A stretch of DNA of 5,700 bases from Tateyamaria sp. (GTDB lineage Bacteria; Pseudomonadota; Alphaproteobacteria; Rhodobacterales; Rhodobacteraceae). This document shows, in pieces, positions 1 through 5,700 of this stretch. The stretch covers positions 1-5,700 of the forward strand of contig JABITU010000237.1 of assembly GCA_018668195.1 (NCBI GenBank), read 5' to 3'. The stretch's first letter is position 1. Each line of letters begins with the position of its first letter. The notes beneath the pieces are model-generated. The model was not told where the DNA came from. It worked only from the letters and a program-made list of their open reading frames with translations, and ran no database searches. Position numbers and translations under genes: made by a program.

Positions 1-2
1 TC

Positions 3-677
3 TATGCTGAAGTTCCCTACATGACCGACGTGTTCCCAGACGAGTTTAATCAGGTTTTGATCGCACGGATTGCAGACGGCGGCTATAATATTGGGTCTGA
101 TTTCCCGTGGGAAACTCTGGAAGATCTGCAAGGCCACAAGATCGGTGGCGCGGGTCTTAACCTAAACTGGCTGGAGAATGCAGGTATCATCCCTGTGTCC
201 TCATCGCTCGCAACGGCTTACACAGAGATGTCGACTGGCGTTTATGAAGGTTGGATTATGTTCCCCTCTGCGTGGGTCAATCTTAAACTTTATGAGCCCG
301 GACCATACTATACGCTGATCGGCTTCGGCTCGATCACGTGGCACGCCATGACGATCAATCAGGACACCTACGACGAGTTGCCACCGGAGGTGCAGACGAT
401 CCTTTTGGAAGTCGCAGCGGAGTATGAGCAGCAGACCGGCTCGGTAAACTTGTCGGAGTATGACCGTCTTGTTGACGAGCTGCGCGAGTTGATCACCGTA
501 ACCGAGATCGATCCTTCGGTACGCCAAGAGTGGGCTGAATCGTTGCAGGACTGGGTCCAGCGCAACGCTGACGATCTCGAAGGGCAAGGGCTTCCCGCCA
601 AGCAGGTGCTGAACCTTGTGCTCGATAGTGCAGAGGAGCGCGGATACGATTGGCCAGTGCGCTACACTGTCGAGTAG
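3..677 (+). CDS. dctP: TRAP transporter solute-binding protein, DctP family (5'-truncated)
   Basis: This is the C-terminal part (about 225 residues) of a periplasmic solute-binding protein that captures an organic anion and delivers it to the DctQM membrane complex. The reading frame is open to the left edge, so the true start and signal peptide lie upstream; the ATG at 21 is internal. Numbering from that ATG, visible family features are the WETLEDLQGHKI segment (30-41), which matches the usual 'dLkGlKiR' region, AYTEMSTGVYEGWIMFP (66-82), matching 'yxaLqtGvvDG', the inter-lobe strand around WHAMTINQDTYDELPPEVQ (107-125), and a long charged C-terminal helix region. The arginine that normally follows KI/KL is replaced by Gly42. 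The dctQ and dctM genes immediately downstream support the assignment. The family is secure; the ligand is unknown. A carboxylated compound is likely from the family, but the lost arginine weakens that. Confidence 0.93.
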   Translation, partial: YAEVPYMTDVFPDEFNQVLIARIADGGYNIGSDFPWETLEDLQGHKIGGAGLNLNWLENAGIIPVSSSLATAYTEMSTGVYEGWIMFPSAWVNLKLYEPGPYYTLIGFGSITWHAMTINQDTYDELPPEVQTILLEVAAEYEQQTGSVNLSEYDRLVDELRELITVTEIDPSVRQEWAESLQDWVQRNADDLEGQGLPAKQVLNLVLDSAEERGYDWPVRYTVE

Positions 678-692
678 ACGCTGACTGATCAC

Positions 693-731
693 GCGGGCCG
701 GGGGTACGCCGCCGGCCCGCTCGCTTTCCTT
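693..731 (+). terminator. GC-rich hairpin between dctP and dctQ, probable partial terminator
   Basis: A perfect 9-bp inverted repeat (GCGGGCCGG at 693-701 and CCGGCCCGC at 712-720) encloses a 10-base loop and is followed by a pyrimidine-rich stretch (TCGCTTTCCTT, 721-731). It starts 15 bases after the dctP stop. The tail is not a pure U-run, so termination may be incomplete. Leaky termination or 3'-end protection here would make more binding protein than membrane subunits, which suits TRAP and ABC systems in general. The structure is seen directly; the function is inferred. Confidence 0.75.
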
Positions 732-751
732 AAATTAATGGAGCGAGGCTT

Positions 752-1252
752 ATGTTGCTTGTAAAGATGACCGACTGGCTGACCAAAGTGCTGATGATCT
801 TTGGTGCAGTCTGGGCATTTTGTCTGTGTTTCGTTGCGCTTTCGGACATCATTTTGCGTGCTCTGGATATTCCGATAACCGGCACCAAGGAGATAGTGGC
901 CAATTCGGTGGTCATCATCGTATTTATGCAGGTGGGTTACGCTGTGCGATCTGGTTCGATGCTGCGCGCGGATTTTCTCGTGGTGATGATGCCGCCACCG
1001 GTTCAGAAGGGATTGAGGATTTTTTGCTATCTTCTGGGCGGGCTGTTTTTCCTTTTTCTGCTTGACGCGGCCTTGCCGCATGCGATCCGCTCTTTTACGC
1101 GGGGCGAATTCGACGGCGTAGGCGCGTTGCAGGTGCCTGTATGGCCCGCGCGTTGGGCAATTGTCTTGGGATCGGCACTGGCAGGTTTTAATTATCTGCT
1201 GATCGCGGCGGTAGATATATTTGGGCTTGATATTGAACGGATGGACCTGTGA
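752..1252 (+). CDS. dctQ: TRAP transporter small membrane subunit, DctQ family
   Basis: This encodes a 166-residue integral inner-membrane protein, the usual size for the small TRAP subunit, which partners the large DctM subunit and docks the solute-binding protein. Four hydrophobic segments are visible at about residues 10-35, 47-65, 88-108 and 131-153, the standard DctQ topology. The GTKEIVANS segment (44-52) matches the conserved 'GtxEl' region at the start of the second helix, and the first helix ends in SDIILRAL, a typical DctQ motif. The ATG at 752 follows a GGAG/GAGG purine stretch (740-748). A second in-frame ATG at 767 is possible but has a worse upstream site. The stop overlaps the Shine-Dalgarno of dctM, so the two are probably translationally coupled. 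Confidence 0.93.
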   Translation: MLLVKMTDWLTKVLMIFGAVWAFCLCFVALSDIILRALDIPITGTKEIVANSVVIIVFMQVGYAVRSGSMLRADFLVVMMPPPVQKGLRIFCYLLGGLFFLFLLDAALPHAIRSFTRGEFDGVGALQVPVWPARWAIVLGSALAGFNYLLIAAVDIFGLDIERMDL

Positions 1253-1256
1253 GGAA
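1251..1256 (+). promoter_or_regulatory. Shine-Dalgarno of dctM overlapping the dctQ stop
   Basis: GAGGAA begins inside the dctQ TGA stop and sits 2 bases before the ATG at 1259. That is close for a Shine-Dalgarno. An alternative in-frame ATG at 1271 (Met5) would have more usual spacing of about 14 bases or less from the same element. It fits coupled translation of the two membrane subunits. Confidence 0.55.
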
Positions 1257-1258
1257 AC

Positions 1259-2686
1259 ATGTATAACACGATGAGCGATACGCTAGAATGGGCAGGATCC
1301 GGCTTTGGCTGGATTATCGCCGCCTTCGGAGATTTACTGTCAGGGCTTTCGGGATCGACTACAACTGTCATCATCGTCTTGTTGCTGACGCTCGTATTAC
1401 TGGGTGTGCATGTGGCAATCAGCCTCGGCATCACCAGTTTGGTAGGCATTTACCTAGCCACCGGAAAGATGCGTATCGTTGAGGCCACCGTCGCCTCGAC
1501 CAGCGCCGAAGCCTTGCGGGATTTTACTTTTGCGGTAATCCCTTTGTTCTTACTCATGGGTGAATTTATCGGCCGCTCCGGCGCGATTACCGATATTTAC
1601 GTCGCCATCAACCGTGGCCTGAAACGCATTCCCGCGCGTCTTGGCATCGCTACAGTTCTGGGCAACACTGTCTTTTCCTTTGTGACAGGCGTGTCCATTG
1701 CCAGTGCGGCGGCCTTCGCGCGGATCGGGTATCCCGAGATGAAGGCGCACGGGTATCACAAGGGATTTGCATTGGGTGCCATCGCAGGGTCCAGCGTGTT
1801 GGGAATGTTGATCCCACCGTCGGTCTTGATGATCGTCTGGGGTATTTTGACCGAGCAAAGCATTGGACGTCTCTTTCTAGCTGGGGTGCTGCCGGGTGTC
1901 ATTCTGGCGGCACTCTTTATTGCTTATATCCTCATCACCGCTTTGCTCCGCCCTCATACGGTCGGCAACGAAGCCGTCGAGGTCGAGTTGGAAGAGGGTG
2001 CTTTCGATCCCAAGAAGATCGAGATCAAACCAGGATCTATGGCTCTGTCAATTTTGGGCGTGCTGTTCATTATCGCCTCGGTCCTTGGTGGCATCTGGTT
2101 GGGCATTTTCACGCCGACGGAAGGGGCAGGTGCTGGCGCCACACTTGCTCTCGTGTTGGCGTTCATCAAGGGCATGACACCGCGCGGGTTTATTCAAGCC
2201 ATCTATCAGGTTGGCAAGACCGCAGCGCCGATCCTGATCTTACTGCTCTGTGCCGCTTTGTATTCTAGGACACTGGCGATCACAGGTGTGACCACGTCGA
2301 TCCGTGAGTTTTTTGTATATAGTGGTTTTACGGCTTGGACCGTCTTTGCGATCATAATCCTTATCTGGTTCATCCTGGGTATGCTCATCGATTCAATTTC
2401 GATCATGCTGCTTACCGTGCCGATCGTAGAACCTGTAGCGGTTGCCTTCGGGTTTGATCAGCTTGCCTTCGCCATTGTCGGCATACTCGCCATCGAAGCA
2501 GGGTTACTGACGCCACCGTTCGGTCTGCTGGTCTATACTGTTAAGGCCGCAATCCGTGACGACGACGTGAGCGTTGCCCAAATTTTCGTCTCTTGTGTGC
2601 CGTACTGGATCATCATCCTTCTAACGGGTGTGACATTGATGTTGGTACCCAGCATCGTCAATTTCCTTCCCAATCTCATGATGTAG
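1259..2686 (+). CDS. dctM: TRAP transporter large membrane subunit, DctM family
   Basis: This encodes a 475-residue polytopic inner-membrane protein, the cation-coupled transport subunit of the TRAP system. It is largely hydrophobic, with many helices beginning at about residue 35. Recognised DctM signatures are PLFLLMGEFIGRSG (95-108), TGVSIASAAAFARIGYPEM (143-161), GSSVLGMLIPPSVLMIVWG (177-195), the RLFLAGVLPG segment (204-213), FTPTEGAGAGA (284-294), MLIDSISIMLLTVPI (375-389) and GLLTPPFGLLVYTVK (415-429). The protein is longer than the roughly 425-430 residues of classical DctM because of an N-terminal extension of about 30 residues and a charged loop at about 231-258 rich in Glu. It follows dctQ by 6 bases. 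The start could be Met1 or Met5. Family and role are secure; the substrate is not. Confidence 0.95.
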   Translation: MYNTMSDTLEWAGSGFGWIIAAFGDLLSGLSGSTTTVIIVLLLTLVLLGVHVAISLGITSLVGIYLATGKMRIVEATVASTSAEALRDFTFAVIPLFLLMGEFIGRSGAITDIYVAINRGLKRIPARLGIATVLGNTVFSFVTGVSIASAAAFARIGYPEMKAHGYHKGFALGAIAGSSVLGMLIPPSVLMIVWGILTEQSIGRLFLAGVLPGVILAALFIAYILITALLRPHTVGNEAVEVELEEGAFDPKKIEIKPGSMALSILGVLFIIASVLGGIWLGIFTPTEGAGAGATLALVLAFIKGMTPRGFIQAIYQVGKTAAPILILLLCAALYSRTLAITGVTTSIREFFVYSGFTAWTVFAIIILIWFILGMLIDSISIMLLTVPIVEPVAVAFGFDQLAFAIVGILAIEAGLLTPPFGLLVYTVKAAIRDDDVSVAQIFVSCVPYWIIILLTGVTLMLVPSIVNFLPNLMM

Positions 2687-2699
2687 AGAGGACTTTCTC

Positions 2700-3005
2700 A
2701 TGCCCGCATTCTGGCTAGCACGGTCCAAAATTAACGAACCTGTCGCCTATAAGCGCTACACGGACCAAGTCCCCAGCATTATAGCAAAACACGGGGGCAA
2801 GGTACTGGCGCGTGGTGGTAAGTTTGAGATCATGGAAGGTCCGGATTATTTCGAACGCTTCGTGGTCATTGAATTTCCGACATTGGAAGCTGGCGTAAAT
2901 TGCTTTCGCTCCCCAGAATACGATGACGCCGCCCGCCACCGTCGCGAAAACGGTGTGGGCGAGGTGCAGACTGTTATGCTCGAAGCAGGCGAATTTACCA
3001 AATAA
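2700..3005 (+). CDS. DUF1330 family small protein
   Basis: This encodes a 101-residue soluble protein with no signal peptide or membrane segment. It matches the DUF1330 pattern closely: an initial hydrophobic strand (PAFWLARSKI), PVAYKRYTDQVPSIIAKHGGKVLARGG (14-40), an EGPDYFERFVVIEFPTLEAG block (46-65) and FRSPEYDDAARHRR (69-82). The family has a dimeric alpha/beta-barrel (ferredoxin-like) fold related to small monooxygenase-type and stress-barrel proteins. No general biochemical activity is established for it. The ATG at 2700 has a good Shine-Dalgarno (AGAGAGGA, 2685-2692) at 7 bases. It lies 13 bases after dctM and 12 before the quinone oxidoreductase gene, so a role in the same pathway is likely but unproven. 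Confidence 0.88.
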   Translation: MPAFWLARSKINEPVAYKRYTDQVPSIIAKHGGKVLARGGKFEIMEGPDYFERFVVIEFPTLEAGVNCFRSPEYDDAARHRRENGVGEVQTVMLEAGEFTK

Positions 3006-3011
3006 AGGAAG
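3004..3011 (+). promoter_or_regulatory. Shine-Dalgarno of the quinone oxidoreductase gene
   Basis: AAAGGAAG overlaps the last bases of the TAA stop of the DUF1330 gene and lies 6 bases before the ATG at 3018. It fixes that start over the later in-frame ATG at 3039 (Met8) and indicates coupled translation. Confidence 0.65.
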
Positions 3012-3017
3012 CGATCT

Positions 3018-3992
3018 ATGCAAGCTAAACGTGTCGTAATGAAAGCCCAAGGCGGGCCGGACATGATGGAACTCGAAACGGTGACTTTGCCTGCACCCGC
3101 CGCCGGCGAGGTTCAAATTCAGCAAACGGCCATCGGGCTGAACTACATGGATGTGTATCAACGTTCGGGCGCCTATCCGTTGCCTTTGCCAAGTCCCCTC
3201 GGGCTGGAAGCCGCTGGAGAAATTATCGCCCTGGGCGAAGATGTTAGCGACTTGGCGATCGGTGACCGCGTGGTGTACGGCGGTGTCCTAGGATCCTATG
3301 CGAGCCACCGAAACGCCCCTGCAGCGCGCTGCATAAAAATTCCAGATGGTATCACCGACGAACAAGCAGCCGCCGTTTTGATGAAGGGCCTGACGGTCGA
3401 ATATCTTCTGAACCGGACATATCAAGTCAAAGCGGGACAGGACGTGTTGTTCTGGGCGGCATCGGGCGGTGTTGGCCAGCTCGCAGGTCAGTGGGGCAAG
3501 CATATCGGCGCACGCATGATTGGTGTCACGGCAGGGGCAGAGAATTGCGCGGCGATCAAAAATCTCGGTTATGCCGATGCGCTCGATCGCAAATCAGAAG
3601 ACATCGGTGCGCGTGTGCGCGAACTGACCGATGGCAAGGGCGTTCCCGTTGTCTATGACAGTGTTGGCGCGGCCAGTTTTGATGCGTCCATCGACAGCCT
3701 TGCGACGTACGGATTGCTTGTGTCCTTTGGCGCAACAACGGGCCCCGCGCCGGATGTGTCGCCGCATTTATTACAGGTTAAGGGATCGCTTTATTTCACC
3801 CGCCCGACGCTTGCGAACTACGTCGCCTCCCGCGAGGACTTGGTACATTCGGCGGGTGAAACATTCCGCCTCATGAAAGAAGGTGTGCTGAGCGTCAACG
3901 TGAACCAGCGGTTTGAACTGGGCGACATCGTCGCGGCCCATGAGGCGCTTGAGAGTGGCGAAACCACCGGCTCGACCATTCTAACGCCGTAA
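3018..3992 (+). CDS. NAD(P)H:quinone oxidoreductase, zinc-independent MDR family
   Basis: This encodes a 324-residue cytoplasmic enzyme of normal length for the quinone oxidoreductase (QorA-like) branch of the medium-chain dehydrogenase/reductase superfamily. These enzymes use NADPH to reduce quinones or other activated alkenes. The N-terminal GroES-like domain holds GLNYMDVYQRSGAYPLPLP (40-58), PLGLEAAGEI (60-69) and GDRVVYGG (82-89). The Rossmann domain holds AASGGVGQLAGQWGKHIGA (147-165, nucleotide-binding glycines), the GYADALDRKSED segment (184-195) and GKGVPVVYDSVGAASFD (206-222). The C-terminal part has a SLYFTRPTLANY block (257-268) and ends in GSTILTP, the usual 'GK.vL.p' position. 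The zinc-binding cysteines of alcohol dehydrogenases are absent, consistent with this branch. The physiological substrate in this operon is unknown; acyl- or enone-reducing activity is also possible. Confidence 0.92.
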   Translation: MQAKRVVMKAQGGPDMMELETVTLPAPAAGEVQIQQTAIGLNYMDVYQRSGAYPLPLPSPLGLEAAGEIIALGEDVSDLAIGDRVVYGGVLGSYASHRNAPAARCIKIPDGITDEQAAAVLMKGLTVEYLLNRTYQVKAGQDVLFWAASGGVGQLAGQWGKHIGARMIGVTAGAENCAAIKNLGYADALDRKSEDIGARVRELTDGKGVPVVYDSVGAASFDASIDSLATYGLLVSFGATTGPAPDVSPHLLQVKGSLYFTRPTLANYVASREDLVHSAGETFRLMKEGVLSVNVNQRFELGDIVAAHEALESGETTGSTILTP

Positions 3993-3996
3993 CCCC

Positions 3997-5391
3997 ATGA
4001 GCAGCGAAAACAGCCCTATGATGTCAAAAATCACTACTCCACGTGTTGTGGTTTGGGGTTTTGTTGTGCTGCTCGTCGCGGTTTTCGCCACAACCACTCA
4101 GGCGGATGTGCTGTTAAGGGTAGGCGCGATTTCTGGCCTGGCGATCGCCATGTTTGCAACGCGTTTGTTGCCCGAGGTCGTCACAGCGATTGGCTGTTTC
4201 CTGGCATTTATCGCAATATCGGCCGCGCCCAACGACGTTATTTTTTCGGGATTTTCCAGTGGTGGCTTCTGGTTGCTGTTTTCGGGGCTGATCATCGGAA
4301 CGGCAATTTCGATGACAGGGCTGGGCATGCAAATCGCATTGCGCATTTTTCAACGGACCGGAGATTCCTACCGCAATGCCGCGTTGTTGATGGCGTTCAG
4401 CGGCTTGGGGCTAGGGTTGTTGGTCCCGGCCACGTTGCCACGTATTATCGTATTGATGCCAATTGCGATGTCTTTATCAAAAACAATGGGTTACGCGGTT
4501 GGATCGCGCGGACATGTTGGGCTGACAGTGACAGGTGCGGCGGCCACGTTATTGCCGACCTACGCAATTCTGACGGCTAATCTGCCAACGATTATTCATT
4601 TTGGTGCTTTCGAAACCCTCTACGATGTTCGCCAGTCCTATGCCCTTTATTTCGTCGAACAGGCCCCGATTAACTTGATCCGTTTCCTGACGCTTTTGGC
4701 AATTATGCTGCCGTTCGCCGCCCCGCGCGCAGACGCGGTATCATCGTTGGACGCTCCGACCCCATTCACCAGCGTGCAAAAGCGACTTCTGGCGCTGTTG
4801 GGTATCGCGATCTTGTTCTGGGTCACAGACACCGTGCACGGCATTTCGCCTGCTTGGGTGGCGCTGTCATTGGCGGCTGTGTTGCTCGTGCCCGGCTTCG
4901 GTATGCTGGATACTGGCGTGATGAAAACGAAAGTCGACATGTCGCCGGCGTTCTTTTTGGCCGCACTTTTCGCGATCAGCGCGGTTGCACAATACACAGG
5001 GCTTGGGGCGTTTGCAGCGGATCGATTGATCCCTTTATTGGGGCTTGGGCAGGGCGGTGATCTTCGTAATCTTTACGCAGTGACGGGGCTTTCGACAGTC
5101 CTGTCACATCTGACAACCGCGCCTGCGGCCCCCGCGATCCTTGCACCCTTGGCACAGTCCATCGCGACTGAAACTGGATGGACCATTGAGACAATCGCCA
5201 TGGTGCAGGTCATTGGCATCAGCACGCCGATTATACCGTATCAGGCCCCGCCTTTGATTATCGCGATGGCCTTGGGGCATATCCCAATGGCGGCCTTGTT
5301 TCGCGTGTGTTTGTGGCTGGCAGCCGCGGTGGCATTTGTTGGGATGCCACTGACATACCTGTGGTGGAATTATTTGGGGATTTTCGGATGA
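3997..5391 (+). CDS. SLC13/DASS-like anion permease
   Basis: This encodes a 464-residue inner-membrane carrier with about 11-12 hydrophobic segments. Similarity to the SLC13/divalent anion:sodium symporter (DASS, ion-transporter superfamily) group is seen in two inverted-repeat-like halves: RLLPEVVTAIGCFLAF (56-71) with FSGFSSGGFWLLFSGLIIGTAISMTGLG (83-110) in the first, and LFWVTDTVHGISPAWVALSLAAVLLVPG (273-300) with SPAFFLAALFAISAVAQYTGLGAFAA (316-341) in the second. The hairpin tips read VPATLPR (143-149) and SHLTTAPAAP (370-379) rather than the SNT-type motifs of characterised members. The ATG at 3997 lies 4 bases after the preceding stop with no clear Shine-Dalgarno; Met8 (4018) and Met9 (4021) are alternatives. 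It overlaps the next gene by 4 bases. Substrates of the family include di- and tricarboxylates, sulfate and related anions; this one is unknown. Confidence 0.85.
   Translation: MSSENSPMMSKITTPRVVVWGFVVLLVAVFATTTQADVLLRVGAISGLAIAMFATRLLPEVVTAIGCFLAFIAISAAPNDVIFSGFSSGGFWLLFSGLIIGTAISMTGLGMQIALRIFQRTGDSYRNAALLMAFSGLGLGLLVPATLPRIIVLMPIAMSLSKTMGYAVGSRGHVGLTVTGAAATLLPTYAILTANLPTIIHFGAFETLYDVRQSYALYFVEQAPINLIRFLTLLAIMLPFAAPRADAVSSLDAPTPFTSVQKRLLALLGIAILFWVTDTVHGISPAWVALSLAAVLLVPGFGMLDTGVMKTKVDMSPAFFLAALFAISAVAQYTGLGAFAADRLIPLLGLGQGGDLRNLYAVTGLSTVLSHLTTAPAAPAILAPLAQSIATETGWTIETIAMVQVIGISTPIIPYQAPPLIIAMALGHIPMAALFRVCLWLAAAVAFVGMPLTYLWWNYLGIFG
5376..5380 (+). promoter_or_regulatory. Shine-Dalgarno of the iron-sulfur subunit gene, inside the permease 3' end
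   Basis: GGGGA lies 7 bases before the ATG at 5388, within the last codons of the permease gene. It supports choosing 5388 as the start and suggests coupled translation through the ATGA overlap (5388-5391). Confidence 0.6.
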
Positions 5392-5700
5392 GCGGCAAAA
5401 TCACGTTTACCTTGAATGGAACGCTAGTTTCTGCGTCGGCCAAACCCACCACGCCATTGCTGTTCGCGCTACGCAACACACTGGATCACAAAGGCACGCG
5501 GCTAGGATGTGGTGAGGGGCATTGTGGTGCCTGCACAGTGGTTTTAGACGGTTTTCCAGTTACCTCCTGCAATTTGCCTCTCTCGGCCGTTGAAGGGAAG
5601 AATATCGCCACGGTTGAGGGGATATTGGACGCTGGGCATCCGTTGATTGCCGCCCTGTTAACCCATCAGGCGGGGCAATGCGGCTATTGCCTGCCAGGCA
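5388..5700 (+). CDS. Molybdenum hydroxylase small [2Fe-2S] subunit (CoxS/IorA-like), 3'-truncated
   Basis: The first 104 residues of a protein cut by the right edge are present; family members are usually about 150-170 residues. It is the iron-sulfur subunit of a xanthine dehydrogenase-family molybdenum hydroxylase, passing electrons from the molybdopterin site to an acceptor. The N-terminal plant-type ferredoxin domain binds one [2Fe-2S] cluster through Cys41, Cys46, Cys49 and Cys61 (LGCGEGHCGACTVVLDG plus TSC; spacing C-x4-C-x2-C-x11-C). The second helical cluster domain begins with QCGYCLPG (97-104), giving Cys98 and Cys101; the remaining two ligands would lie beyond the window. No FAD or molybdopterin domain is fused at the N-terminus. 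Substrates in this family include CO, aldehydes, purines, nicotinate, isoquinoline and aromatic acyl-CoAs, so the substrate must come from the catalytic subunit downstream. Confidence 0.94.
   Translation, partial: MSGKITFTLNGTLVSASAKPTTPLLFALRNTLDHKGTRLGCGEGHCGACTVVLDGFPVTSCNLPLSAVEGKNIATVEGILDAGHPLIAALLTHQAGQCGYCLPG

Noticed and set aside
201..692. Long antisense open frame (163 codons) opposite dctP
   Set aside because: It lies fully opposite a confidently assigned conserved gene and extends into the terminator hairpin. Its translation is rich in Arg/His/Leu with no recognisable domain, typical of a shadow frame.
729..745. AT-rich stretch TTAAATTAATGG as a possible promoter for dctQM
   Set aside because: No convincing -35/-10 pair with proper spacing was found. 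It probably serves as the terminator tail and ribosome-site region.
2686..2699. Small inverted repeat GAGA...TCTC around the Shine-Dalgarno of the DUF1330 gene
   Set aside because: The stem is only 4 bp with a 6-base loop, too weak to call a regulatory hairpin.
2715..3161. Antisense open frame (148 codons) spanning the DUF1330 gene and the start of the oxidoreductase
   Set aside because: It crosses two well-supported genes and their junction, has no recognisable domain and no good ribosome site, so it is treated as chance.
4053..4580. Same-strand open frame (175 codons) inside the permease gene
   Set aside because: It is an out-of-frame shadow. Its product is a Cys/Arg/His-rich composition without membrane segments, whereas the overlapping frame encodes a coherent transporter.

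Overview
The window reads as part of a catabolic and transport operon from an alphaproteobacterium. A Rhodobacterales (Roseobacter-like) host is the best guess, from moderately high GC, tightly packed genes with short Shine-Dalgarno-bearing gaps, and this mix of TRAP-transporter and molybdenum-hydroxylase genes. That placement is inference and was not tested by a search. All supported genes are on the + strand: six apparently complete or 5'-truncated genes followed by one cut by the right edge.

Layout: (1) 3-677 is the C-terminal part of a TRAP-type periplasmic solute-binding protein (DctP family). (2) 693-731 is a strong GC-rich hairpin in the only sizeable gap, a probable partial terminator separating the binding-protein gene from the membrane genes. 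(3) 752-1252 and 1259-2686 are the small (DctQ) and large (DctM) membrane subunits of the same TRAP transporter. (4) 2700-3005 is a small DUF1330 protein. (5) 3018-3992 is a zinc-independent quinone oxidoreductase of the MDR superfamily. (6) 3997-5391 is a second, unrelated carrier of the SLC13/DASS-like anion permease type. (7) 5388 to the right edge is the start of a two-[2Fe-2S] small subunit of a xanthine dehydrogenase-family molybdenum hydroxylase.

From dctQ onward the gaps are 6, 13, 12 and 4 bases, then a 4-base ATGA overlap, so the genes are probably co-transcribed and partly translationally coupled. A reasonable reading is import of an organic anion by the TRAP system, the SLC13-like carrier or both, hydroxylation by a molybdenum enzyme whose catalytic subunit would lie just downstream, and further redox handling by the quinone oxidoreductase. 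The substrate cannot be read from this window. The most notable details are a glycine where canonical DctP proteins carry the carboxylate-binding arginine, the absence of the classical SNT motifs in the SLC13-like carrier, and two unrelated uptake systems in one operon with a molybdenum hydroxylase. No RNA genes, CRISPR arrays, insertion sequences or long repeats were seen.
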